A stretch of 17,379 nucleotides of DNA from DAOMOP01 sp035444405. Its GTDB lineage: Bacteria; Pseudomonadota; Gammaproteobacteria; Burkholderiales; Rhodocyclaceae. The stretch lies in assembly GCA_035444405.1 (NCBI GenBank), contig DAOMOP010000072.1, forward strand, positions 1 to 17,379, in the 5' to 3' direction. This document shows positions 7,115 to 15,052 of this stretch, in pieces (within the stretch, counting starts at the first letter, position 1; every line of letters starts with the position of its first letter). A program made the translations under genes and the position numbers. The notes beneath the pieces are model-generated. The model was not told the origin of the DNA and searched no databases. It saw nothing but the letters and a program-made list of their open reading frames with translations.

Positions 7115-8164
7115 TCACACCAGCCTGTCGGCGATCGCGGTCTGCAAGGAGTTTCCGCCAATGATGCGCGCAACCTTGTTCGCGTACTCGGGGTCGGTCG
7201 CAAAGCCCGCGTCCTGCAGGCTTCGCGCAAACCCCGCCGCATCCTGCTGATTGAGTACATCAGCGTAGCGCGGGCTGTTCTGAAGCAGCCGCACGTAGTC
7301 CCGGAACGCCTCCTCGTAGGAGCCGTAGGCGCGAAAACGTGCGGCCTCGGTGTAGGCGCGCCCGTTCGCATATTCGGTCACCGGCAGCTCGATCACCGGC
7401 CCCTGCCAGTTGCGGCCGGCCTTGATGTTGAACAGATTGTGGCTGGGCCTGCCGTCGGCCCGGTGCAGCTCTCCACGGCCCCAGCCAGTCTCCAATGCCG
7501 CCTGCGCAACCAGGAATTGCGCCGGGATGCCCAGCTTGCGGCTGGCCGCCTCGGCGTGCGGCCAGACCCGCTCGACGAAGGTCCGCACATGCTCGGGGAT
7601 CGCGGCAGGCGCCTCCTCCGACATCGACGGCGAAACGGTGCGGGCGGGTGCCGCGGCGGCGACCCCGGCTGGCGCCGCCTTCGGCATCGCATCCGTCGTC
7701 ATGGCGGCGGCACCACCGCGCGCCGCCGCGGCACCCGCTTCAGCGGCAGCGATTTCCGCATCGCGCTGCCGGAAGGCAGGATTTGCCGGTCGGCGCGGCA
7801 CGCTCGCCAAGTCGAACACGGGTCTGCCGTCCGCGCCGATGTCCGGCGTACGGGCCGGCACGGACTGACCACCGAGCTGACGCGCGATCACGTCGGCGAG
7901 TCCGACGCCGCGTCCCTGGGCGATATTCATCGCCATCTGCTGGTCGTGCAGCCCCTGCAGCATGCGGGTCTGGTCGCTGTCGAAAAGCCCGCTCGACGGC
8001 GTCGCATCGCGCATCGCCTTGAGCACCATCTGCATGAACAGCCCCTCGAACTGCCGGGCCGCCTGCTGCAGCCCTTCCGGCGAACTGCCGTCGCGCGCGA
8101 GGCGCTTGAGCTCGCTCAAGGCGGCAGGATCGAGCGCATTGAGCTGATTGAGCGCAACCGACAT
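7115..8164 (-). CDS. flgJ: Flagellar rod assembly protein / peptidoglycan hydrolase FlgJ
   Basis: FlgJ caps the growing rod and cuts peptidoglycan so that the rod can cross the cell wall. The 349-residue product is the bifunctional type. It has an N-terminal rod-binding domain (about 30-97, with ARQFEGLFMQMVLKAMR) and a linker rich in alanine and proline (about 130-190). The C-terminal GH73-type glucosaminidase domain (about 193-345) has the probable catalytic glutamate E225 in QAALETGWGRG and the conserved HNLFNIKAG (242-250). The start is the ATG at 8164, whose first base is the last base of the flgI stop (TGATG), implying translational coupling. The open frame continues upstream through flgI, but that part has no FlgJ character and is a GC-rich artefact. 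Confidence 0.97.
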   Translation of the reverse strand: MSVALNQLNALDPAALSELKRLARDGSSPEGLQQAARQFEGLFMQMVLKAMRDATPSSGLFDSDQTRMLQGLHDQQMAMNIAQGRGVGLADVIARQLGGQSVPARTPDIGADGRPVFDLASVPRRPANPAFRQRDAEIAAAEAGAAAARGGAAAMTTDAMPKAAPAGVAAAAPARTVSPSMSEEAPAAIPEHVRTFVERVWPHAEAASRKLGIPAQFLVAQAALETGWGRGELHRADGRPSHNLFNIKAGRNWQGPVIELPVTEYANGRAYTEAARFRAYGSYEEAFRDYVRLLQNSPRYADVLNQQDAAGFARSLQDAGFATDPEYANKVARIIGGNSLQTAIADRLV

Positions 8165-9279
8165 CAGATCACCTCGAGCTCCGCGCGCAGCGCCCCCGCC
8201 GCCTTCATCGCCTGCAGGATGCTGACCAGATCCATCGGCGTCGCGCCGATCGCGTTGAGCGCATTGACGACGTCGGCCAGATTCGCGCTTTCGGGCAGGT
8301 TGAACAAGGCGCCCGGCGCCTGCTCGATGTCGACGCGTCCGCGCTCGACGATCACCGTCTCGCCGGGCGAGAACGGCGGCGGCTGCACCACCGCGACATC
8401 GGTCTCGACGGTCACCGTCAGGTTGCCGTGCGCCACCGCCACGTTCTGCAGCGTCACGCGCTGGTTCATCACCACCGAGCCGGTGCGCGAGTTGACGATC
8501 ACCTTGGCCGCCTGCGCCATGGGCGTGACGACGAGGTTCTCGAGCTTGCCGAGAAAGGCGACGCGGTCGGAGGCGTCGAGCGGCGCGCGAACCTGGATGG
8601 TGCGGCCGTCGAGGGCCTGGGCCGCCCCCGGGGCGGTGGCGTTGTTGATCGCTTCGACGACCCGCCCGGCGGTACCGAAGTCGGTCTCGTTGAGCTCGAA
8701 GGTGACGTAGTCGCCCTGGCCGAGCGCGCTCGGCACCGAGCGCTCGACCGTCGCACCGCCCGGAATGCGTCCGGCCGACAGATGGTTGATGACCTGCGAG
8801 GCCCCCGCCGCCGAGGCGCCCGCGCCGCCGACGAGCATGTTGCCCTGGGCCACCGCATAGACCTGGCCATCCGCCCCTTTCAGCGGCGTCATGACCAGCG
8901 TGCCCCCGCGCAGGCTCTTGGCATTGCCGATCGACGACACGGTCACGTCGATCTGCTGGCCCGGCCGGGCAAACGCCGGCAGGTTGGCCGTGACCATCAC
9001 CGCGGCGACGTTCTTCAACTGCAGATTCGTGCCCGGCGGCAACGATACCCCCATGTTGCCGAGCATGTTGACGATGCTCTGCACCGTGAAGGGGGTCTGC
9101 GTCGTCTGGTCGCCACTGCCGTCCAAACCCACGACGAGTCCGTATCCGACCAGCTGGTTGTTGCGCACGCCGGCGATCGAGGCGAGGTCCTTGAGGCGCT
9201 CGGCGGCAACGGCGGTGGCCGACACCAGGACCGCCAGCACGAATACGGCGAGACGAAGCGCTGTCCGCTGTCCGGTCAT
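8164..9279 (-). CDS. flgI: Flagellar P-ring protein FlgI
   Basis: FlgI forms the periplasmic P ring around the rod at the peptidoglycan layer. The 371-residue product starts with a clear Sec signal peptide (hydrophobic AVFVLAVLVSATA, cleavage after about A26 in AVAAER). It then shows the conserved opening RLKDLASIAGVRNNQLVGYG and GLDGSGD (51-57). The C-terminus, with ALNAIGATPMDLVSILQAMK and ending in GALRAELEVI, is typical. Length is normal. GGAG lies 10 bases before the ATG at 9279. It follows flgH by 17 bases and overlaps flgJ by one base. FlgA, encoded divergently at 15053, is its periplasmic assembly chaperone. Confidence 0.98.
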   Translation of the reverse strand: MTGQRTALRLAVFVLAVLVSATAVAAERLKDLASIAGVRNNQLVGYGLVVGLDGSGDQTTQTPFTVQSIVNMLGNMGVSLPPGTNLQLKNVAAVMVTANLPAFARPGQQIDVTVSSIGNAKSLRGGTLVMTPLKGADGQVYAVAQGNMLVGGAGASAAGASQVINHLSAGRIPGGATVERSVPSALGQGDYVTFELNETDFGTAGRVVEAINNATAPGAAQALDGRTIQVRAPLDASDRVAFLGKLENLVVTPMAQAAKVIVNSRTGSVVMNQRVTLQNVAVAHGNLTVTVETDVAVVQPPPFSPGETVIVERGRVDIEQAPGALFNLPESANLADVVNALNAIGATPMDLVSILQAMKAAGALRAELEVI

Positions 9280-9296
9280 GCGATTGTTCTCCGTAG

Positions 9297-9971
9297 TCAG
9301 AATGGAAGCAGCGCAATGAAGAAGCGCTGCAACCAGCCCATGCGCTGCGCCTCGTCGATGTAGCCGCTGCCGCGGTATTCGATGCGCGCATCGGCGACCT
9401 GAATCGACTGCACGGTGTTGGCGGCCGTGACGGTGTTCGGGTTGATGACGCCCGAGAAGCGGATGAACTCGTTGCCCTGGTTGATCGCGAGCTGCTTCTC
9501 GCCGGACACGAGCAGGTTTCCGTTCGGATAGACGTCGATCACCGTGACCGTGATGGTGCCGTTGAACGCATTGTTGGCCGCTGCGGCACCCGACCCGGTG
9601 AAACCCGATGTCATCTCGACCTCGGCGTTCAGGCCGGACAGTCCGCTCATGGGTACGCGATTGAGCGAGGTGATGCCACCGGTCAGGGTCGACGCGCGGT
9701 TCGCACTCGCGTTTGCGCCCTTCTGCGCGGCATTGCGCTCGACGAGGTTGATCGTGATCGTGTCGCCGATGTTGCGCGCGCGGCGGTCCTCGAACAGCGG
9801 CCGCGCCTGCGCCGCCTGATAGATCGACCCGTTCGCGGGGACGGCCTGTGCACGGCCCTCCGGCCGCGCGGTCATGGGTTGGTGGACCGCGGTCGGCGGC
9901 GTGGGCTGGATCGCCGCACAGCCCGGCAGCATGACCAGGGCGAGCACTGCGATCGGCGTCGAGATTCTCAT
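9297..9971 (-). CDS. flgH: Flagellar L-ring lipoprotein FlgH
   Basis: FlgH forms the outer-membrane L ring. I chose the ATG at 9971 (224 residues) over the upstream in-frame ATG at 10034. It starts a proper lipoprotein signal peptide ending in LPGC with the lipidated Cys at 18, and a GGAAG ribosome site precedes it. The longer form would put 21 unrelated residues before the signal. The mature protein shows the family stretches LFEDRRARNIGDTITI, SGEKQLAINQGNEFIRFSGV and INPNTVTAANTV, and ends in MGWLQRFFIALLPF. Length is standard. The chosen start leaves 81 bases between flgG and flgH; no promoter was recognised there. Confidence 0.96.
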   Translation of the reverse strand: MRISTPIAVLALVMLPGCAAIQPTPPTAVHQPMTARPEGRAQAVPANGSIYQAAQARPLFEDRRARNIGDTITINLVERNAAQKGANASANRASTLTGGITSLNRVPMSGLSGLNAEVEMTSGFTGSGAAAANNAFNGTITVTVIDVYPNGNLLVSGEKQLAINQGNEFIRFSGVINPNTVTAANTVQSIQVADARIEYRGSGYIDEAQRMGWLQRFFIALLPF

Positions 9972-10052
9972 GACCGGGCTTCCGCTGCTAGGGATCGGCA
10001 CGTGTGACGGCACGCCGACGGCTGCGAGCTTCACTCATCGGTGATCACTCGC

Positions 10053-10835
10053 CTACAACTGCGTCAGCCGCCCGAGCATCTGATCCGAGGTCTGGATCGC
10101 CCGGGAGTTGAGCTCGTAGGCACGCTGCGTGACGATCAGGCTGACGAGCTCTTCGGCGACATTGACGTTGGAGGTTTCGACGTAGCCCTGGTTGAGCACG
10201 CCGGCGCCGTTGGTCCCCGGCTGGTTCGGCGTCGCCACTCCGCTCGAAGCGGTCTCGGTAAACAGGTTCTCGCCCAGGCTTTGCAGGCCACCCGGGTTGA
10301 CGAAGGTCGCGAGCTGGATGGCGCCGACTTCGATGGGCGCGATCTGGCCGGCCTGCACCACGCTCACCGTGCCGTCCTTGCCCACCGTCACCGACAGCGC
10401 GTCGGCCGGGATGTTGATGTTGTCGGCGAGCGGGTAACCGCTCGGCGTGACGACATTGCCCTGGTTGTCGAGCTGGAACGAGCCGTCGCGCGTATAGGCG
10501 ATCGTGCCGTCCGGCTGCTGCACCTGGAAGAAGCCGTTGCCCTGCACCGCCAGATCGAGCGAGTTGCCGGTCTGCTGCAGATTTCCCTGCGTGAATACCC
10601 GCTCGGTGGCGACCGGCCGCACGCCGGTGCCGATCTGAAGGCCGCTGGAGATCTGATTCTGCTGCGTCTGCTGCGCTCCCGGCTGCCGCAGCGTCTGGTA
10701 GAGCAGATCCTCGAACACCGCGCGCGAGCGCTTGTAGCCGTTGGTTGCCGCATTGGCAAGGTTGTTGGAAATGACGTCCAGCTGGGTCTGCTGGGCATCG
10801 AGGCCGGTTCTGGCGGTCCACAGCGAACGAATCAT
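10053..10835 (-). CDS. flgG: Flagellar distal rod protein FlgG
   Basis: FlgG builds the distal rod, which runs through the P and L rings. The 260-residue product has the rod signature ISNNLANAATNGYKR at 22-36. The FlgG-specific insertion (FEDLLYQTLRQPGAQ, 41-55) follows; it stiffens the rod compared with the hook. The C-terminal helix EELVSLIVTQRAYELNSRAIQTSDQML is also conserved. Length is exactly that of the family (about 260). A strong ribosome site (AAAGGAG) lies 7 bases before the ATG at 10835. The 157 bases upstream, before flgF, are unusually long for this operon and contain repeated elements, so flgG may have its own promoter or a processed leader. Confidence 0.98.
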   Translation of the reverse strand: MIRSLWTARTGLDAQQTQLDVISNNLANAATNGYKRSRAVFEDLLYQTLRQPGAQQTQQNQISSGLQIGTGVRPVATERVFTQGNLQQTGNSLDLAVQGNGFFQVQQPDGTIAYTRDGSFQLDNQGNVVTPSGYPLADNINIPADALSVTVGKDGTVSVVQAGQIAPIEVGAIQLATFVNPGGLQSLGENLFTETASSGVATPNQPGTNGAGVLNQGYVETSNVNVAEELVSLIVTQRAYELNSRAIQTSDQMLGRLTQL

Positions 10836-10992
10836 GATGCACTCCTTTGCACGGGCAGGAACACGGCGTGCCCAGCCCCGGCCTCGCTTTCCGATGACGA
10901 TCAGCTTATCCGCGCCGCCGTCGAGTCATTGGGCCGATAACCCGTGGAAATCGGCCGCTTATCCGCTCCTCGGGCCCCGGCTCGCGGCACCG
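10836..10992. promoter_or_regulatory. flgF-flgG spacer with repeats and an inverted repeat
   Basis: This 157-base spacer is the longest inside the flg operon. It holds an exact 10-base direct repeat, GCTTATCCGC, at 10904-10913 and 10957-10966. Between the copies is an inverted repeat GGCCGAT / ATCGGCC (10932-10938 and 10950-10956, loop of 11 bases). The core TTATC/GATAA thus occurs three times with alternating orientation. I found no convincing sigma-54 or sigma-28 promoter. The role is unknown; an operator, RNA processing site or leader structure are possible. Confidence 0.4.
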
Positions 10993-11730
10993 TCAGCGGC
11001 TGCCCAGAATCTGGGTCGCCGCGCGGTCGTTCGCCTCGGCGTTCTGCAGCATCTTGGTCTGCATCTCGAACTGACGCGCGAGCGAGATCATCGTGATCAT
11101 CTGGTCGACGACGTTCACGTTGCTGCCCTCGAGGTAGCCACCTGCGACCTGCACGGCCTCGTCAACGGGGGCCGCCGCGCGATTGGCGAGGGCGAACAGG
11201 CCGTCCTCGCGACGTTCGAGGTCCGCCTCGGGCGGATTGACGAGCTTCAGGCGTGCGATCTCGTTGATCACGCCCCCGCCGCCCGGCTGCAGCGCCGAGA
11301 TCGTGCCGTCACGGCCGACGACGACCTCGCTGTCGGGCGGGATCGTGATCGGTCCGCCGTCGCCGAGCACCGGGCGGCCGGCACGCGTCTGCAGCACACC
11401 GTTCGGGCTCAGCTCGAAGCTGCCGTCGCGCGTGTACGCTTCGGTGCCGTCGGGCATCTGCACCGCGAACCAGCCCTTGCCCTCGATCGCGACGTCATAG
11501 GCGCGACCGGTGTGCTGCAGCGCCCCCGGCGTGAAGTCGGAGGCGACACTCGCGTCGACGACGAAGGCGCGACTGCGCAACGCGTCGGTCTGAACCTCGA
11601 CGGCGCGCAGCCGGTGCACCTCGGTACGAAAGCCGGTCGAATTGGCGTTGGCGATGTTGTGCGCGACGGCCGACTGCTGGCCCAGCGTGTGCTTCGCGCC
11701 GGTCATCGCGGTGTAGATCAGGCGGTCCAT
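10993..11730 (-). CDS. flgF: Flagellar proximal rod protein FlgF
   Basis: FlgF is one of the proximal rod proteins. The 245-residue product opens with MDRLIYTAMTGAKHTL, typical of FlgF, and has the rod signature HNIANANSTGFR at 24-35. A middle domain containing GRAYDVAIEGKGWFAVQMPDG follows, then the C-terminal helix NVVDQMITMISLARQFEMQTKML. The length of about 245 separates it from FlgG (260) and FlgE (423). AAGGAAG precedes the ATG at 11730. It lies 58 bases after flgE; that gap shows no clear promoter, so flgF is probably read through from the flgB operon. Confidence 0.97.
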   Translation of the reverse strand: MDRLIYTAMTGAKHTLGQQSAVAHNIANANSTGFRTEVHRLRAVEVQTDALRSRAFVVDASVASDFTPGALQHTGRAYDVAIEGKGWFAVQMPDGTEAYTRDGSFELSPNGVLQTRAGRPVLGDGGPITIPPDSEVVVGRDGTISALQPGGGGVINEIARLKLVNPPEADLERREDGLFALANRAAAPVDEAVQVAGGYLEGSNVNVVDQMITMISLARQFEMQTKMLQNAEANDRAATQILGSR

Positions 11731-11788
11731 GCGGTCGCTTCCTTTGTGCCCGGTCGTTCAGTCACGGCCGGGTGAACGTCATTCATGC

Positions 11789-13060
11789 TCAGCGCAGATT
11801 GATCAGCGTCTGGAGAATCTGATCCTGGGTGCGGATCGACTGGGCGTTGGCCTGATAGTTGCGCTGCGCGATGATCATCTGCACGAGTTCCTGGCTCAGA
11901 TCGACGTTCGACTCCTCGACCCGCGCCGATGCCAGCGTGCCGTTCAGGCCGGTACCCGGAATGCCCACCGCAGGCTGGCCCGATTCGCTCGTTTCCCCCC
12001 ACAGGTTATCCCCAAGAGAGGCCAGACCGTTCGTGCTGCGGAAGGTCGCCAGCACGACCTGCCCGAGGCTCTGCGTCTGGCCGTTCGTGTATCGCCCCTG
12101 AATGATGCCGTCGGCCGACACGGACACACCCGCGATCTGCCCCGGCGGGAAGCCGTTCTGACGCAGCTCGGAGACCGAGAACGGCGAGCTTTCCTGGGTC
12201 AGGCCGGCGAAGTTCACGGTGAATTCGAGGTCCTCGGCGCCGGTGGTATTGCTGAGATCGGCACCCGGAAACGAGGCGTCGATGGCCATGGTGGAAGCCG
12301 AGGTTGCCAGCAACCGGCCGGTCGGACCGAAGTCGAGCTGTACCGGTGGCGTCCCGGTGGCCCCTCCATTGATGCTCGCGTGAACCTCCCACTGGTTCAG
12401 GGCCGGAGCCGCCGCCTTGACGAAGTAGAAGCTCAGCGTGTGATCGTTGCCCTGACTGTCGTAGATCCGCATCGAGGTCGTGAAGTTGTAGCTGTCCGGA
12501 TCGGCCTGGTCGAACGGCGTCGTCGCCGGAGCAGCCGCGGCCGAATCGAGGTTGGCCCTCAGGCTCGCGCCCTGATCGCCCTGCGTTGCACTCGGGGCAA
12601 TGCCTTGCGGCGGAATGTAGATCGGCACCGGCGTGCCCGTGCCGGTCAAGGTCACGGAGCCGTCGGGATTGACGGTCTGGTACCCCATCAGGCGCTCACC
12701 GAGCGGCGTCACGATGTAGCCGTCGCGGTCGAGGTCGAACTGGCCGTTGCGGCTGTAGGCCGTCGTGCCGTTGTTGCGCTCGATCATGAAGAACCCGTTG
12801 CCGTTGATGGCCATGTCGAGCGGATTGTTCGTCGACGTCACGTTGCCCTGCGAGAAGCTTTGGCGCACCGCCGTCACCGAGCTGCCCGCCCCTACCTGCA
12901 CGCTCGAACGCACGCCGCTCAGCGCACTCGCATAGGTATCGGCGAACAGGGTGCTGCTCGACTTGAATCCCACCGTGCTCGAGTTGGCGACGTTGCTCGA
13001 GATCACGTCGAGTGCGCGCGCCGACGAGCTCAGACCGCTCAAACCTTGTTGAAATGACAT
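11789..13060 (-). CDS. flgE: Flagellar hook protein FlgE
   Basis: FlgE polymerises into the hook, the universal joint between rod and filament. The 423-residue product has the N-terminal signature SSNVANSSTVGFK at 21-33 followed by SSSTLFADTYAS. A larger middle region carries the hook domains (including SMRIYDSQGNDHTLSFYFVK), and the C-terminal helix NVDLSQELVQMIIAQRNYQANAQSIRTQDQIL follows. Length is usual for proteobacterial FlgE (about 400-450). The ATG at 13060 has AGGAG 9 bases upstream. It follows flgD, its assembly cap, by 16 bases. Confidence 0.98.
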   Translation of the reverse strand: MSFQQGLSGLSSSARALDVISSNVANSSTVGFKSSSTLFADTYASALSGVRSSVQVGAGSSVTAVRQSFSQGNVTSTNNPLDMAINGNGFFMIERNNGTTAYSRNGQFDLDRDGYIVTPLGERLMGYQTVNPDGSVTLTGTGTPVPIYIPPQGIAPSATQGDQGASLRANLDSAAAAPATTPFDQADPDSYNFTTSMRIYDSQGNDHTLSFYFVKAAAPALNQWEVHASINGGATGTPPVQLDFGPTGRLLATSASTMAIDASFPGADLSNTTGAEDLEFTVNFAGLTQESSPFSVSELRQNGFPPGQIAGVSVSADGIIQGRYTNGQTQSLGQVVLATFRSTNGLASLGDNLWGETSESGQPAVGIPGTGLNGTLASARVEESNVDLSQELVQMIIAQRNYQANAQSIRTQDQILQTLINLR

Positions 13061-13076
13061 GACGTGGTGCTCCTGA

Positions 13077-13739
13077 TCAGAGAATCTGCTTGATGTCGTC
13101 GAGACGGAAGATGCCGAGCGAGCCGACCTGCAGGTCGGTGCTCTTCGATCCGCGCATGACGCCGCTTACGGTGCCGAACTCCAGCCCCTTCGCGCTCACG
13201 CTCTCACCGCCATCGGTGGCGCTGACGCTCACCCGGTACATGCCGTTGGCCGCACGCGTGCCGTCGAGCGCAGTACCGTCCCAGACGTAGTTGTGGCTGC
13301 CGGCCTCGAGTCCGCTCAGCTCGACCGCAGCAACTTCCAGGCCAGCCACGTCGCGGATGCTCAGCACCACCCGCTCGGCCGGCGCATCGAGCTCGAACCC
13401 GCCGATTCCGCCGGCATCGGTCAGGATCATGCCGTTGCCCTCGACCAGCACACCGCGGCCGACCAGACTGGCGGCCTGCAGCGCCTCGGCAGAGTCCTGC
13501 GCATCGAGAAACTGACGGAACATGTTGTTGAGCCGCTCGATGCCGTCGACGGTGCTCATCTGCGCGAGCTGGGAGGTCACCTCGGCGTTTTCCATCGGGT
13601 TCATCGGGTCCTGGTTGCGCAGCTGCGTCGTGAGCAGGGTCAGAAAGCGCGACTGCGGGTCCTCGTCGGCTTTCTTGTTCACCGGCTCGTTGCGCCGCAG
13701 CCCGGCCAGGACGTTCTGTGTTTCGGTCACTGCGCTCAT
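13077..13739 (-). CDS. flgD: Flagellar hook assembly (cap) protein FlgD
   Basis: FlgD is the scaffolding cap that guides hook polymerisation and is discarded afterwards. The 220-residue product has the conserved N-terminal export/assembly region FLTLLTTQLRNQDPMNPMEN (32-51) and SQLAQMSTVDGIERLN (56-71). A C-terminal Tudor/FnIII-like module with HNYVWDGTALDG and GMYRVSVSA follows. Length is typical. GAGGG precedes the ATG at 13739. It is separated from flgC by 53 bases and from flgE by 16. Confidence 0.97.
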   Translation of the reverse strand: MSAVTETQNVLAGLRRNEPVNKKADEDPQSRFLTLLTTQLRNQDPMNPMENAEVTSQLAQMSTVDGIERLNNMFRQFLDAQDSAEALQAASLVGRGVLVEGNGMILTDAGGIGGFELDAPAERVVLSIRDVAGLEVAAVELSGLEAGSHNYVWDGTALDGTRAANGMYRVSVSATDGGESVSAKGLEFGTVSGVMRGSKSTDLQVGSLGIFRLDDIKQIL

Positions 13740-13792
13740 CTCGATCCCTCGCTCGAACGGTCGGACGCCCCGTCATCAGGCCGTCGGCCCGC

Positions 13793-14197
13793 TCATTGCC
13801 CGATCTGCAGCGTACGCTGGATCAGGGTCTTGGCCGTGTTCATCACTTCGGCGTTGTTCTGATACGAACGCGATGCCGAGATCATGTTGACCATCTCCTC
13901 GACGACGTTCACGTTGGGCATCTCGACGTAGCCTTCGCCGTTGGCGGCGGGGTTCGCCGGGTCGTAGACCATGCGCATCGGCGCGGCGCTGTCGACGATC
14001 TGCGTGACCTGCACCCCTTGCGCGCCCTGGCCGGCCACCGGGGTCGCGGCGAAGACCACCTGCTTGGCGCGGTAGGGTTGCCCGTCGGAGCCGACCACGC
14101 TGTCCGCATTGGCGAGATTCGAGGCGGTGGTGTTGAGCCGCACCGACTGCGCGTTGAGCGCCGAGCCGGCGATCGTGAAGACGTTGAACATGCTCAT
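13793..14197 (-). CDS. flgC: Flagellar proximal rod protein FlgC
   Basis: FlgC is a proximal rod subunit. The 134-residue product starts MSMFNVFTIAGSALNAQSVRL, has the rod signature TTASNLANADSV at 23-34 and ends with the C-terminal helix NVVEEMVNMISASRSYQNNAEVMNTAKTL. Length is normal (about 135). The ATG at 14197 is preceded by an AGAGG ribosome site and lies 14 bases after the flgB stop, forming a tight flgBC pair. Confidence 0.97.
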   Translation of the reverse strand: MSMFNVFTIAGSALNAQSVRLNTTASNLANADSVVGSDGQPYRAKQVVFAATPVAGQGAQGVQVTQIVDSAAPMRMVYDPANPAANGEGYVEMPNVNVVEEMVNMISASRSYQNNAEVMNTAKTLIQRTLQIGQ

Positions 14198-14211
14198 CGC
14201 GGGCTACCTCT

Positions 14212-14616
14212 TCACTGACCGGAGATCGCCGTGCGCATGCCATTCAGCAGGCCGCTGATGAAGGTCACGCTGGCTTCGTAATGCACCGAGTTCTCGGCGA
14301 AGGCGGCACGCTCGACATCCATGTTCACCGTGTTGCCATCGACGTTGGCCTGAGTTTCGCTGCGGTAGCCGACATGATTGTCGAAGGGCATCGCGGCGGC
14401 CGTCGGCAGGTGGCGCGCCGAGGTCGTCGTCATCGCGAGCGGCCCGCCGCGCGCACCCAGCGCGCCCTCGAGCGCGGCACGGAAATCGAGGTCACGGGCC
14501 TTGAACCCGGGTGTATCCGCATTGGCTATGTTCGACGCCAGCAGCTGCTGGCGCTGCGCCTGTACGTTGAGCGCGGTCTGATGGAACCTCAATGCTTCGT
14601 CGATCAGGGCTTTCAT
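14212..14616 (-). CDS. flgB: Flagellar proximal rod protein FlgB
   Basis: FlgB is the most proximal of the rod proteins. The 134-residue product contains the FlgB hallmark SNIANADTPGFKARDLDF (28-45) and a C-terminal helix with the conserved MDVERAAFAENSVHYEASVTFI. Length is normal. The ATG at 14616 has GAGGTGAT as ribosome site. It is the first gene of the long minus-strand flg operon, and a strong sigma-54 promoter match begins 63 bases upstream. Confidence 0.97.
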   Translation of the reverse strand: MKALIDEALRFHQTALNVQAQRQQLLASNIANADTPGFKARDLDFRAALEGALGARGGPLAMTTTSARHLPTAAAMPFDNHVGYRSETQANVDGNTVNMDVERAAFAENSVHYEASVTFISGLLNGMRTAISGQ

Positions 14617-14678
14617 GCATCACCTCGAGTCTTGGCGAGCGCTGCCGTTACAAGAATGGCAGGCGGTCACCGCTGCCT

Positions 14679-14695
14679 TTGCACCTTTCATGCCA
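14679..14695 (-). promoter_or_regulatory. Predicted sigma-54 (RpoN) promoter for the flgB operon
   Basis: Read on the minus strand the sequence is TGGCATGAAAGGTGCAA. Against TGGCACG-N4-TTGCW it matches 10 of 12 defined positions, and GG and GC are exactly 10 bases apart. The predicted start site is near 14669, giving a leader of about 50 bases before the flgB ATG at 14616. Sigma-54 control of the rod/hook operon is known in Pseudomonas and Vibrio, so location and orientation support it. Confidence 0.7.
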
Positions 14696-14790
14696 GTCAT
14701 CGTAGTGCGCGGCAAGCAACCGGCGAGCATCGATTAGGACGGGTATTTCCGGCCAATTTCGCCACTTCCGGATCGACGTGCATCGCGTCG

Positions 14791-14811
14791 TCTTGCCGCC
14801 TGCCGGCAAGA
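14791..14811. repeat. Perfect inverted repeat (8-bp stem, 5-base loop)
   Basis: TCTTGCCG at 14791-14798 pairs with CGGCAAGA at 14804-14811 around the loop CCTGC. No T-tract follows on either strand, so it is not a standard terminator. It sits about 95 bases upstream of the flgB sigma-54 promoter and about 240 bases upstream of flgA. It may be an operator or chance; function is unknown. Confidence 0.35.
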
Positions 14812-15052
14812 GTTGCCGCGCCGTGTCGCACCCGCGCAGCCAATTCGGAGTTGCTCCGCGCCGGCGGCCGTGGTGCAATCACCGACGACAGCGACGGCAA
14901 CGCGGCCGCTGGGTCGACCAGTCGCCCTCGCACCCCTGTATGCCAGGCCTCGCCCCGTCGAACAGCAACCGTCGCTTTGCGCTGAGCATCGTGCAGCGAT
15001 CATGCCCGAACGGCCGTACCGGCCGGCGATCCGTACAACAATCACTTCGAAC

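Larger units (their letters stand above)
14617..15052. other. Divergent flgB-flgA intergenic region
   Basis: These 436 bases between divergent flgB and flgA carry no recognisable gene. The open frame continuing upstream of flgA to 14813 is not FlgA-like. The region holds the predicted sigma-54 promoter for flgB (14679-14695) and an 8-base-pair hairpin (14791-14811). I could not identify a convincing promoter for flgA on the plus strand: several GG-N10-GC spacings occur, but with poor flanking matches. Activator sites for the sigma-54 promoter would be expected here or near the start site, but I cannot recognise them. Confidence 0.6.

Noticed and set aside
7010..8710. 566-codon plus-strand open frame antisense to flgJ and flgI
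   Set aside because: It overlaps two certain genes on the other strand, and its Arg/Ser/Ala-rich product shows no domain. It is explained by codon bias in GC-rich DNA.
7115..9391. 758-codon open frame on the minus strand covering flgJ and all of flgI
   Set aside because: Only the last 349 codons (from 8164) are FlgJ. The upstream part is a shadow frame of flgI, rich in Arg/Gly/Ala, with no recognisable domain, so this is not a fusion.
10851..10880. TGGGCACG-like sequence on the minus strand upstream of flgG as a sigma-54 promoter
   Set aside because: The -24 half looks fair, but the downstream TGC is too far away; the invariant GG-N10-GC spacing is not met.
10933..10940. GCCGATAA, an exact sigma-28 -10 octamer on the plus strand in the flgF-flgG spacer
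   Set aside because: It points against the operon direction, and no TAAA-type -35 lies 11 bases upstream. It is better explained as part of the inverted repeat.
11729..13057. 442-codon plus-strand open frame antisense to flgE
   Set aside because: It mirrors flgE almost exactly; the predicted product is Arg/His/Val-rich and unlike any family.
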